Below, one piece after another: positions 34,838 to 42,374 of a stretch of 64,000 bases of DNA. The stretch is taken from contig JBFLYW010000018.1 in the NCBI GenBank assembly GCA_040756515.1, positions 9,949 through 73,948 of the forward strand. Reading direction: 5' to 3'. Numbering within the stretch: position 1 is the first letter of the stretch; each line of letters starts with the position of its first letter. Under the pieces are notes generated by a model. It did no database searches. It saw only the letters and a list, made by a program, of their open reading frames with translations, and was not told the DNA's origin. Position numbers and translations under genes: made by a program. The stretch is from DSXH01 sp020724325. GTDB lineage: Bacteria; Bacteroidota; Ignavibacteria; Ignavibacteriales; Melioribacteraceae.

Positions 34838-36083
34838 TTGAGATACCTAAAAGGTTACGGCGCAACATTTCGAGCGCTGCCTGAGATGCACGGTCCTTAT
34901 TAAGAAGCCGGTCGTCACCAAATCTGAATTCTTTTGCAGAACAAATTTTATCATCACATATTCCAATATAAACCAGCCCCACCGGTTTGTTTGGGGTTGC
35001 TCCGGTTGGGCCCATAATACCTGTAGTTGCCAATCCAATGTCAGCACCGCTAATGGATTTAATTCCTTCTGCCATCTGCATAGCAACTTCGTGACTAACA
35101 GCACCATTATTAGCAATTGTGTCTTCATTAACTTTGAGAATCTCAACTTTGGCAGCATTACTATAAGCAACAACACCCCGTTCAAAAAATTTACTGCTGC
35201 CAGAGATATTCGTTATTCTATTAGCGATTAACCCTCCGGTACAAGATTCTGCAACTGAAATTTTTAAATTCCTGTCAATCAATAACTTAGCTATAATACT
35301 TTCTAAGGCATCATCATTCTTACCATAGATATATTTTCCAACAAAGCCGCGAATTCTTTGTTCAATAGCGTCAATTTTGTTCATCGCCAACTCATCAGAT
35401 TCAGCTTGAGTTGTAATCCTCATTTTAACTCCGAACTGGCTGGGTAAGAAAGCAAGACTTGCTCCGTTTAGTAAATCTTCAAGATTCCCGAGACGATCAT
35501 ACAATATCGATTCAGGAATGCCGGTAGTTAATAGGTTTACTGTTTTTTTGAATACTTTACTATTTCCAACCCGTTCTTTAAGGTTGGGAATCACAAAATT
35601 TTCCATCATACTTTTCATTTCATATGGAACACCCGGCATAACTATAAATACTTTTTTATTTTTTTCAATCCAGTAACCCGGGGTAGTACCTCTGTTGTTC
35701 CTAATGGCAGTCGCAATTTTAGGTACCAAAGCTTGACCTTCATTAGTTTTGGTCAAAGTGCGTCCTCGAACCTCGCAGAATTTTTTAATATCCTCTAGGA
35801 CTTCTTCATTTTGAACTAATTCTGTTTTAAAATATTCGACAACACAATTACGCGTAACATCATCATTAGTCGGACCAAGACCGCCGGTAACAAAAACTAA
35901 ATCATTATGTTCATAAGCTCTTTTGAATTCATTTTTAATATCAGTTTCATTATCGTGAACAACGCACGAAAAGGAAACATCAATTTGAAGTTCTGTCAAT
36001 TTTGAGCCAATAAATGCTGCGTTTGTATTCAAAGTTTGACCGATTAGAATTTCGTCGCCAATAGTGATTATTTCTGCTTTCAT
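34827..36083 (-). CDS. cinA: CinA family nicotinamide-nucleotide amidase
   Basis: A 418-residue two-domain protein. The N-terminal MoCF-like domain (GDEILIGQTLNTN; a FVTGGLGPTNDD segment) has ADP-ribose-type pyrophosphatase activity in relatives. The C-terminal domain (VAESCTGGLIANRIT; ATTGIMGPTGATPNKPVG) deamidates nicotinamide mononucleotide, recycling NAD by-products from DNA ligase. It lies next to recA as in many bacteria, where it can be damage- or competence-linked. Confidence 0.95.
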   Translation of the reverse strand: MKAEIITIGDEILIGQTLNTNAAFIGSKLTELQIDVSFSCVVHDNETDIKNEFKRAYEHNDLVFVTGGLGPTNDDVTRNCVVEYFKTELVQNEEVLEDIKKFCEVRGRTLTKTNEGQALVPKIATAIRNNRGTTPGYWIEKNKKVFIVMPGVPYEMKSMMENFVIPNLKERVGNSKVFKKTVNLLTTGIPESILYDRLGNLEDLLNGASLAFLPSQFGVKMRITTQAESDELAMNKIDAIEQRIRGFVGKYIYGKNDDALESIIAKLLIDRNLKISVAESCTGGLIANRITNISGSSKFFERGVVAYSNAAKVEILKVNEDTIANNGAVSHEVAMQMAEGIKSISGADIGLATTGIMGPTGATPNKPVGLVYIGICDDKICSAKEFRFGDDRLLNKDRASQAALEMLRRNLLGISNDD

Positions 36084-36095
36084 ATTTTATTAACT

Positions 36096-36560
36096 CTATA
36101 ATGTTAGCATATTTATTAAGTGAATGGTTAGTTGAACAATAACAAACGAATAGAACCCGGATACAACATCATCGAGTACAACACCCCATCCTCCTTTAGC
36201 GGATTCGAGCTGTTTAGCTGGAAACGGTTTATAAATATCAATAATTCTCCACAGAACAAATGCAGGTAATAAAAACCAGATTTTTTTAGGAATAAAAAGT
36301 AGAGTCATCCATGTTCCAATAAATTCATCAAGTGTAAATTGAGAAGGATCTTTTCCAAATACAGCTTCGAATTTTTTGGCAATCTGAACACCGAAAACTA
36401 TAGAAACAGAAATTACAAACATAAGGAACGTAGGATTTTCAAATCCAGGTATTAAGAAAATCAACAATGCCAGCGCGCTAGCAAATGTTCCGCTTGCTTT
36501 TGGAATAAAGCCGGTATATAGCCCCGATCCAATTAATTTTTCAATTTGATTTAGTTTCAA
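36096..36560 (-). CDS. pgpA: Phosphatidylglycerophosphatase A
   Basis: A 154-residue inner-membrane phosphatase that makes phosphatidylglycerol from its phosphate. The family motifs are seen in PKASGTFASAL and FTLDEFIGTW (acidic catalytic cluster), with DDVVSGFYS near the C-terminus and about four membrane segments. The start is a TTG at 36560 overlapping the pgsA end by 20 bases; the next Met is far inside, so TTG is favoured. It is directly paired with pgsA, whose product it dephosphorylates. Confidence 0.93.
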   Translation of the reverse strand: MKLNQIEKLIGSGLYTGFIPKASGTFASALALLIFLIPGFENPTFLMFVISVSIVFGVQIAKKFEAVFGKDPSQFTLDEFIGTWMTLLFIPKKIWFLLPAFVLWRIIDIYKPFPAKQLESAKGGWGVVLDDVVSGFYSFVIVQLTIHLINMLTL

Positions 36561-37146
36561 AACCGAATAGTCTTTTAATTAATGTTCTATTTGTAGTTAT
36601 ATAGGTGATACCGGTTGTTACAGTAAAAAGTGTAATAGCAAGCATCATAAAATAAACAAGGTTTGGGTTCAATAATGTTTGAAAGAGATCCGGACAAATT
36701 TTATTAATCCAATCAATTTTATTAGCCGTGTAGAAAAGAAGAAGGTAGTATAGAAAAAACATCTGCAGAAAGGTTTTCCATTTAGCTGAATGGCTTGTTG
36801 AAAATGGAATTTTTCTATGTTCTGCAAATAATCGTAGAGATGTAACTGTTATATCTCTTATGATAATTAACAATACCATCCAGAGCGGAATAATATCAAG
36901 AATAACGAATGCGATGAAAGCAGTTGAAGTAAGAATTTTATCAGCAAGCGGATCCAAAAATTTTCCCCACTCAGTTATGTAATTAAATTTTCTGGCAAGC
37001 CAGCCGTCATACCAGTCGGTAATTGCAGCTAATATGAAAACTAAAATGGAAATTTGTATAAGTAAAGGATCTTCAGATAAAAATAATACAAAGAATACAG
37101 GCGTTAAAATAATTCTTAATACAGTAAGTTGGTTTGGGAGTATCAT
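36541..37146 (-). CDS. pgsA: Phosphatidylglycerophosphate synthase
   Basis: A 201-residue CDP-alcohol phosphatidyltransferase that joins CDP-diacylglycerol and glycerol-3-phosphate. The family signature DG-x2-AR-x8-G-x3-D-x3-D is visible as DGWLARKFNYITEWGKFLDPLAD. Four to six membrane helices fit the length. It overlaps pgpA and follows the DUF971 gene by 11 bases, so two consecutive steps of phosphatidylglycerol synthesis are co-translated. Confidence 0.95.
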   Translation of the reverse strand: MILPNQLTVLRIILTPVFFVLFLSEDPLLIQISILVFILAAITDWYDGWLARKFNYITEWGKFLDPLADKILTSTAFIAFVILDIIPLWMVLLIIIRDITVTSLRLFAEHRKIPFSTSHSAKWKTFLQMFFLYYLLLFYTANKIDWINKICPDLFQTLLNPNLVYFMMLAITLFTVTTGITYITTNRTLIKRLFGFETKSN

Positions 37147-37157
37147 TATCTGCGACT

Positions 37158-37451
37158 TTATCTAATCGATATTTTTTTTAAATATTGAAAACTATAAATA
37201 CCTGTATTGTGTCCATCTTTCCAGGAAATTCCAACAGCATAATTACCGATCGTACTAATATTGGTAACGGTTAATTCATCTGTACTATAAATGGGAAAAT
37301 ACTTTTTACCTTTGCTTTCCCTATCGGAAGCACAAAATGCGCAAGGACAATTCAGCCGCAAATTGGGAAGTTTTATTTTACTAATGGACCCATCGTTCCA
37401 TTCAACAGCAAGTAATTCCTTATTTACCACCTTAATACTAACAGGAAGCAT
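37158..37451 (-). CDS. DUF971 domain protein
   Basis: A small protein of about 97 residues with the DUF971/GBBH-like fold: LRLNCPCAFCASD carries a conserved Cys trio, then ISWKDGHNTGIYSF near the end. I choose the ATG at 37451, which overlaps the purC stop by one base (TAATG), rather than the longer upstream frame inside purC. Relatives associate with iron-sulfur or Mrp-type proteins; the role is not established. Confidence 0.85.
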   Translation of the reverse strand: MLPVSIKVVNKELLAVEWNDGSISKIKLPNLRLNCPCAFCASDRESKGKKYFPIYSTDELTVTNISTIGNYAVGISWKDGHNTGIYSFQYLKKISIR

Positions 37452-38347
37452 TATACAATAGTTTCTCCTGTAAGCATGAGCAAAGCATCGCAATATTTTT
37501 TTGTTGTATTAATAATTACTTCTTCCGGCAATTCAGGAGGGGGCGGCTGCTTATTGAATTTGACCGAAATCAAGTAGTCCCTCACATACTGTTTATCGAA
37601 ACTGTTTTGCGATACACCTTTTGTATATTCCTTTAGCGGCCAGAAGCGTGAGGAATCCGGAGTAAGTAATTCATCTATAAGTATTACTCTGCCATTGTAG
37701 TAACCATATTCCATTTTAGTATCGGCAATAATAATTCCTTTACTTAATGCATATTCAGATGTTTTTTTATAGATATCAATTGTAGTCTGTTTAAGAACGT
37801 TATATGTTTCCATACCAACTATTTCAATTGCATGATCTTCAGTAATGTTCTCATCATGAAGACCAATATCAGCTTTGGTAGAAGGAGTAAAAATTGGTTC
37901 ATCCAGTTTTTCAGATTCAACCAAACCTTCGCGCAATTTTATACCGCAAACAATTCCAGTTTTTTTATAATCGTTCCAGCCCGAGCCAGTAAGATAACCT
38001 CTAACAATACATTCAATAGGAATCAATTCTGCTTTTTTAACAAGCATAGAACGGTCTTTTAGAATATCCTTAAATGGCTTGCATATATCCGGGTATTCAT
38101 CAACATCTACGGTAATAATATGATTTTCTATAACATCTTTTGTATAATTAAACCAGAAATTGGAGATACGGTTTAGCACTTTTCCTTTTAGAGGGATTCC
38201 CTCCTTCATAATTACATCAAAAGCTGATAGCCTGTCAGTCGATACAATTAAATAATTCTCACCCATATCATAAACATCGCGCACTTTACCTTTTTTGAAG
38301 AGTTTTAACCCTTCAAAATTTGTAGTGGTTAAAGAATTGTTATCCAT
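37451..38347 (-). CDS. purC: SAICAR synthetase
   Basis: Couples CAIR and aspartate in purine synthesis. It has 298 residues (the longer, yeast-like form). KLFKKGKVRDVYDMG at the N-terminus, VRGYLTGSGW and a DTKMEYGYYNG segment are diagnostic. It is the first gene of the operon purC-DUF971-pgsA-pgpA-cinA-thpR-recA-recX, all tightly spaced. The promoter should lie in the 412-base gap upstream. Confidence 0.96.
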   Translation of the reverse strand: MDNNSLTTTNFEGLKLFKKGKVRDVYDMGENYLIVSTDRLSAFDVIMKEGIPLKGKVLNRISNFWFNYTKDVIENHIITVDVDEYPDICKPFKDILKDRSMLVKKAELIPIECIVRGYLTGSGWNDYKKTGIVCGIKLREGLVESEKLDEPIFTPSTKADIGLHDENITEDHAIEIVGMETYNVLKQTTIDIYKKTSEYALSKGIIIADTKMEYGYYNGRVILIDELLTPDSSRFWPLKEYTKGVSQNSFDKQYVRDYLISVKFNKQPPPPELPEEVIINTTKKYCDALLMLTGETIV

Positions 38348-38759
38348 TCTAAGTTAAGTCCCTCTTTTGGATTTGAAATATAATTAGCCCTTAATAGTGA
38401 TTCAATAAGTAGAGATTAATATTTTTGTTAAATCTGCTAACAAAGAGTCGCTTTTTTTGTTAATGGAATCACTCGTTCAGAAACACGAATGCAAATGTAG
38501 AAGTATATCCCGTTTGAAAAATTCAGTATTTTTTGTGAAGAAGTGAAAAGTAATTGTAACTATTTATGAAATTAAGGAAATGACTTATCAGAATTTATAA
38601 GAAAATCCTATTTATTTTAACCGATGTTAAACATACGTTCAAAAAGCTTTAGCCACCAAAGCACGAAAGCACAAAGTGATATCAAAAAACAAGTAAATAC
38701 TATTTTTACACTTGGTGTTTTAGTGCCTTGGAGGCAAAAAAAGGGCTCATTACATAACA
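38348..38759. other. Intergenic gap with repeat family 2, copy B
   Basis: No coding sequence seen. Two things are notable: a short CCCGTTTGAAAAATTCAG at about 38509-38527, which resembles an end of repeat family 1, and the family 2 repeat at 38651-38735. The purC promoter is presumably near the left side. The right side adjoins the end of the S9 peptidase gene. Confidence 0.5.
38651..38735 (-). repeat. Dispersed repeat family 2, copy B
   Basis: About 85 bases with imperfect inverted ends: AGCCACCAAAGCAC at the left and GTGCCTTGGAGGC at the right. On the minus strand it aligns with the element at 21344-21417 across nearly its whole length. It lies 25 bases after the end of the S9 peptidase gene (38760). 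Non-coding. Confidence 0.7.
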
Positions 38760-41435
38760 TCAGTTACTTAATTCAATTGTAAGAATACCACCACCCATTT
38801 GAGGACCAAGTTTGCTAACCATTTTAACAAGTTTTTGATTTACTTTATCTACCCATAGATTAATCGGTTCACCTTCTCCGCCGGCTTCTTTTATTTCAAT
38901 CTTAAACACATCATATTCTCCGGCTGGAACAGAGATTTTTTCACTTGCCAGAACTTCTAAAATAAGCTCTTTAGCTTTTGCAGCCATCATTTCAAATTCA
39001 TTAAACTTCATTTTATAACCCTCATTTAACGGAAGAGATTCAATCATAAGACCAATTCCGATGCCATCAGTTAAAACCGGAACGTTCAGTTTAGCAAGGA
39101 TAGGTATTTTTTGAGAGCCAGCATCAATTTGTCCTTCAACATTCCCGTTGTTAAACTTAATTTGAACAACAGCCATTCCCTGTTTAATATTTCTTGCAAA
39201 AGGAAGTAAAGTTTGGGCATCGACAAATAGAGTATCATTTCCGCCCATCATTCCAGAAGTAACATCAACTGATTTCCAGGCATCCATACCGTTATATTTA
39301 TCTCTGGAAAGCTCGCGTGATAGGGCTAAATTAAATTTTTGACCGCGTGTTTCTACAGTTATGTTATATTTTGCGGATCCGGGTTTAATTTTGCTGCCAT
39401 CATAAAACTTATATTCGTTAACAGAGTCTGTTGCAATTTTCTTAGGTAATGTTACAGTATTAATATCTACTGTAATAGCTTCTAATTTGTTTTTGATAGC
39501 ATCTCTTACATCTTCTTGAACTCTGCCATTTAAGTGTTTAGCAAAGAATTGCTCCATTGCAACAACCATAGCCAAACGATTTTCTAGTCCGGCAAATCCA
39601 TGTCCTTCATCCGGAGCTACCATATATTCAACCTGTCTATTCAAATCTCTTAAAGCAATTACAATTTGGTCTGATTCTGCTTTTTTAACGCGTGGATCGT
39701 TAGCACCTTGAACTACATAAAGCGGAGCTTGAATATTTGCAGCCGAGTTAAGAGGCGATTGTTTTATTAGCATTTCAAGTTCTTCAGGTTTCTCCATATC
39801 ACCAACACGAATTGCAAATGTTTTCTTTATCGGAGCCCAGTAAGGAGGAATTGAGTTTAAGAGAGTAATTATATTGGATGGACCAACAATGCTGAAACCA
39901 CACGCATAAAGTTCTGGAGTAAATGCAAGTCCGGCTAATGTAGCATAACCGCCATATGATCCGCCAGAAATAGCAACGCGTGCCGGGTCAGCGATTCCCT
40001 TATTAATAAGATATTTTACTGCATCTGTAATATCGTGCTGCATTGAACCTGTGCCCCATTGCTTATTGCCGGCATTCAAGTATTTTTTTCCATATCCTGT
40101 TGAACCCCTAAAGTTTGGTTGAAATACTGCGTAACCTCTGTTAGCAAGAAATTGTACATAAGGACTGTAACCCCAGAAATCACGTGCCCATGGTCCTCCA
40201 TGAATAAACATTACTACCGGAAGTTTTTTATGTTCAATACCTTTAGGAAGTGTTAAGTAACCGTGAATTGTCTTTCCATCTCTTGCTTTATAACTAACGG
40301 GTTCCATTGGTGCTAAATACTCTGTAGGAAGATTAGGTCTTGATTTGTATAGCAATTCAACTTTGCCGGCTTTTTTATCAAACAAGTAAGTTGAGCCGGG
40401 GTCTACATCTCTTGATACATTAACAATCCATAAATTTTCATCTTCAGTTGATGAGGTAAAATTTATGTCTCCTTCAGGTAAAAGTTTTTTTAATGTATTA
40501 AATACATTTTCAAATTCTTTTGTTTTTGGATATACTCTTCTCTTAGCGCCAATATAGACTGTAGCAATTAACTCATCTGTTTTTTCAGAAAAAACCGCTG
40601 TAGCAATATCTACTTCATTCATCGGATCTTTTTCAACAAATTTTGTTTTACCGGTGTTAAGATCGAACAATAATAATTCAGTTTTATCAACGTTATCGCC
40701 TTTGTTGGATATCAAATAAAAACTTTTACCATCTGGAGTAAACCTTACTGGATTAGCAGCTTCTTCGCTTGTTACATTATAGATAGATTCAAGCTTGTCG
40801 CCGTTTAATTTCAATATCTCCGATCCACCGTCTTCGGTTTGGCGTATTCCTATTCTTAAATCTCCGTTAAGGTCGGTCATCCATCCGGCTATATTATCAT
40901 CGTTATTACGGATAAGAGTCCTTTCACCTGTAGAAATCTTTAACTTGTAAACATCATGAAGCTGAGGATTTCTGTCGTTAATTCCAATAATCATTTCATC
41001 AGGTCGTACTTTTGGTAAATCAATAATCATCGCCCGTACATTATCCAGCGGTGTTAGGTCTCTTGCATGGGGAACCGGGTCTCCTTTTTCTGTAGGGTCT
41101 ACGGCATAAATCCTATAGTTTTCGTTTCCACCCTGGTCTTGGACGAAAAGAACATATTTACTATCATTTGACCAGAAGTAATTACCAATGGGTCGTTTTG
41201 TATCTGCTGTTAAAGGACGAGCTTCTTCAAACTTCTGGTTTCTTTCTTTAACCCATATATTTCTAACACCGTTATAGGGTTTAAGAAATGTGATATACTT
41301 TCCACTTGGCGAAATTTGGGCACCGGCTAATTCTGGATCGCCAAAGAAAATTTCACGATCAATTATTGGAGGAAGCTGTGCAAATATTACTGAAGAAAAA
41401 AGAATCATAAACAATCCTAAGGTTAGTTTTTTCAT
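38760..41435 (-). CDS. Secreted S9 (prolyl oligopeptidase family) serine peptidase with extra C-terminal domain
   Basis: An 891-residue exported peptidase. After a signal peptide (to about residue 19) comes a WD/beta-propeller region to about 380, then the alpha/beta-hydrolase domain with HGGPWARD, the nucleophile in ISGGSYGGYATL, Asp in QGANDPRV and His in DEGHGF. The family normally ends near residue 640. Here about 240 further residues follow, with TLFVDAQTLLPF, AGEYDVFKIE and NLWVDKVNQKLVKM segments, a beta-rich pattern like DUF3108 lipoprotein-type domains. The extension may bind a ligand or the surface. No T9SS signal is present, so a periplasmic location is likely. Confidence 0.9.
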   Translation of the reverse strand: MKKLTLGLFMILFSSVIFAQLPPIIDREIFFGDPELAGAQISPSGKYITFLKPYNGVRNIWVKERNQKFEEARPLTADTKRPIGNYFWSNDSKYVLFVQDQGGNENYRIYAVDPTEKGDPVPHARDLTPLDNVRAMIIDLPKVRPDEMIIGINDRNPQLHDVYKLKISTGERTLIRNNDDNIAGWMTDLNGDLRIGIRQTEDGGSEILKLNGDKLESIYNVTSEEAANPVRFTPDGKSFYLISNKGDNVDKTELLLFDLNTGKTKFVEKDPMNEVDIATAVFSEKTDELIATVYIGAKRRVYPKTKEFENVFNTLKKLLPEGDINFTSSTEDENLWIVNVSRDVDPGSTYLFDKKAGKVELLYKSRPNLPTEYLAPMEPVSYKARDGKTIHGYLTLPKGIEHKKLPVVMFIHGGPWARDFWGYSPYVQFLANRGYAVFQPNFRGSTGYGKKYLNAGNKQWGTGSMQHDITDAVKYLINKGIADPARVAISGGSYGGYATLAGLAFTPELYACGFSIVGPSNIITLLNSIPPYWAPIKKTFAIRVGDMEKPEELEMLIKQSPLNSAANIQAPLYVVQGANDPRVKKAESDQIVIALRDLNRQVEYMVAPDEGHGFAGLENRLAMVVAMEQFFAKHLNGRVQEDVRDAIKNKLEAITVDINTVTLPKKIATDSVNEYKFYDGSKIKPGSAKYNITVETRGQKFNLALSRELSRDKYNGMDAWKSVDVTSGMMGGNDTLFVDAQTLLPFARNIKQGMAVVQIKFNNGNVEGQIDAGSQKIPILAKLNVPVLTDGIGIGLMIESLPLNEGYKMKFNEFEMMAAKAKELILEVLASEKISVPAGEYDVFKIEIKEAGGEGEPINLWVDKVNQKLVKMVSKLGPQMGGGILTIELSN

Positions 41436-41612
41436 ATTAACCCCTATTAATTAAGAAATGTTTTTATTTAACATGCAATAGTATAAAAAAGTTTTTGATT
41501 ATTACTCTTGCGGATTAAATTCTACTCAAAAAAATATTCCACTAAGCGTAAAATAATACTCTTTTTAGATGTAGCATAGTTCGTTATAGTTAGATAATAA
41601 AAGTCTCTTTAT

Positions 41613-41660
41613 TGTGGGCAGAGTCTCCCGTTATGCGGGAGAACCGCCGACAGAAGGATT
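41613..41660 (-). pseudogene. Broken 3' copy of tRNA-Phe
   Basis: On the minus strand this matches the 3' half of the tRNA-Phe gene 100 bases away. The end of the anticodon arm, variable loop, T-stem 5' strand and start of the T-loop are shared (AACCGCCGACAGAAGGATT versus AACCGCCGACACAAGGATT on the plus strand), as are the last 11 bases with discriminator. Between them the T-stem 3' strand is replaced by a palindrome (TCTCCCGTTATGCGGGAGA). Not a functional tRNA. Confidence 0.7.
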
Positions 41661-41661
41661 C

Positions 41662-41697
41662 CTTTAAAAAAGAAAAGCAAGATTTTATTCTTGCTTT
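41662..41697 (-). terminator. Intrinsic terminator of tRNA-Phe
   Basis: A perfect 9-bp stem (AAAGCAAGA and TCTTGCTTT, six-base loop at 41683-41688) followed on the minus strand by TCTTTTTT. It lies 19 bases beyond the tRNA-Phe 3' end and before the broken tRNA copy. Confidence 0.8.
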
Positions 41698-41715
41698 GTA
41701 TTCCTGCTTAGTTTG

Positions 41716-41788
41716 TGGGCAGAGACGGAATCGAACCGCCGACACAAGGATTTTCAGTCCTTTGCTCTACCGACTGAGCTATCTGCCC
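41716..41788 (-). tRNA. tRNA-Phe (GAA)
   Basis: 73 bases form a complete cloverleaf: acceptor GGGCAGA/TCTGCCC, D-arm GCTC/GAGC, anticodon arm AAGGA/TCCTT with loop CTGAAAA (anticodon GAA, Phe), T-arm GGCGG/CCGTC with loop TTCGATT, discriminator A. CCA is not encoded and must be added after transcription. A terminator follows closely, so it is a single-tRNA transcript. Confidence 0.97.
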
Positions 41789-41852
41789 ATTAATTTTTCG
41801 TGGGACAAATCTATACAAAATGAGATAAAAATCAAAACATCAATGATGGTTA

Positions 41853-42356
41853 TTATTCGAAAAAAGTAAGCTGCTTTCTGTTATACTCAATCTTCTCTTC
41901 ATGTTCCAGCAGCCATTTTTTACGCCATATACTTCCAGAGTATCCAACCAATTCTCCACTACTGCCAATAACACGATGACATGGAACAAGCAGAGCAATT
42001 TTGTTTTGTGCATTAGCATTCGCAACCGCTCTAATCTTGTTCTTATTTCCCAGCTTAGCAGCAAGGGATAGATATGAAATAGAATTTCCGAATTGAACAG
42101 AAATTACTTCATACCAGACAAGTTTTTGGAAAGAAGTTCCGTGTAGATTCAGTTCAACATCAAAGACTTTCCTTTTACGATCGAAGTATTCATTTAATTG
42201 CAGCTTGCATTTATTTATAATAGGGTTTTTAGAAAATTGTTCTTCAGCATTTTCATCTATAAAGAAAACATCTGTTAAACCCTTTTCCGATGCTCTTAAA
42301 CAAATAGTTCCAATAGGGGAAAAAAAATAATCAATATGAGAAAATAAATTATTCAT
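41853..42356 (-). CDS. ogt: Methylated-DNA-[protein]-cysteine S-methyltransferase
   Basis: A 167-residue suicide DNA-repair protein that takes the methyl group from O6-methylguanine. The acceptor Cys is in VPCHRVIG, preceded by the helix-turn-helix region with the arginine finger (KIRAVANANAQN) and followed by GYSGSIWRKKWLLEHE. Length and layout are those of Ogt/MGMT without an Ada domain. It follows the sensor gene by 18 bases. Confidence 0.95.
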   Translation of the reverse strand: MNNLFSHIDYFFSPIGTICLRASEKGLTDVFFIDENAEEQFSKNPIINKCKLQLNEYFDRKRKVFDVELNLHGTSFQKLVWYEVISVQFGNSISYLSLAAKLGNKNKIRAVANANAQNKIALLVPCHRVIGSSGELVGYSGSIWRKKWLLEHEEKIEYNRKQLTFFE

Positions 42357-42374
42357 TTTGAGCAGAGTAGTGTG

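Noticed and set aside
41612..41869. Possible 85-residue plus-strand ORF
   Set aside because: It reads through the tRNA-Phe gene, its terminator and the broken tRNA copy antisense; no ribosome-binding site.
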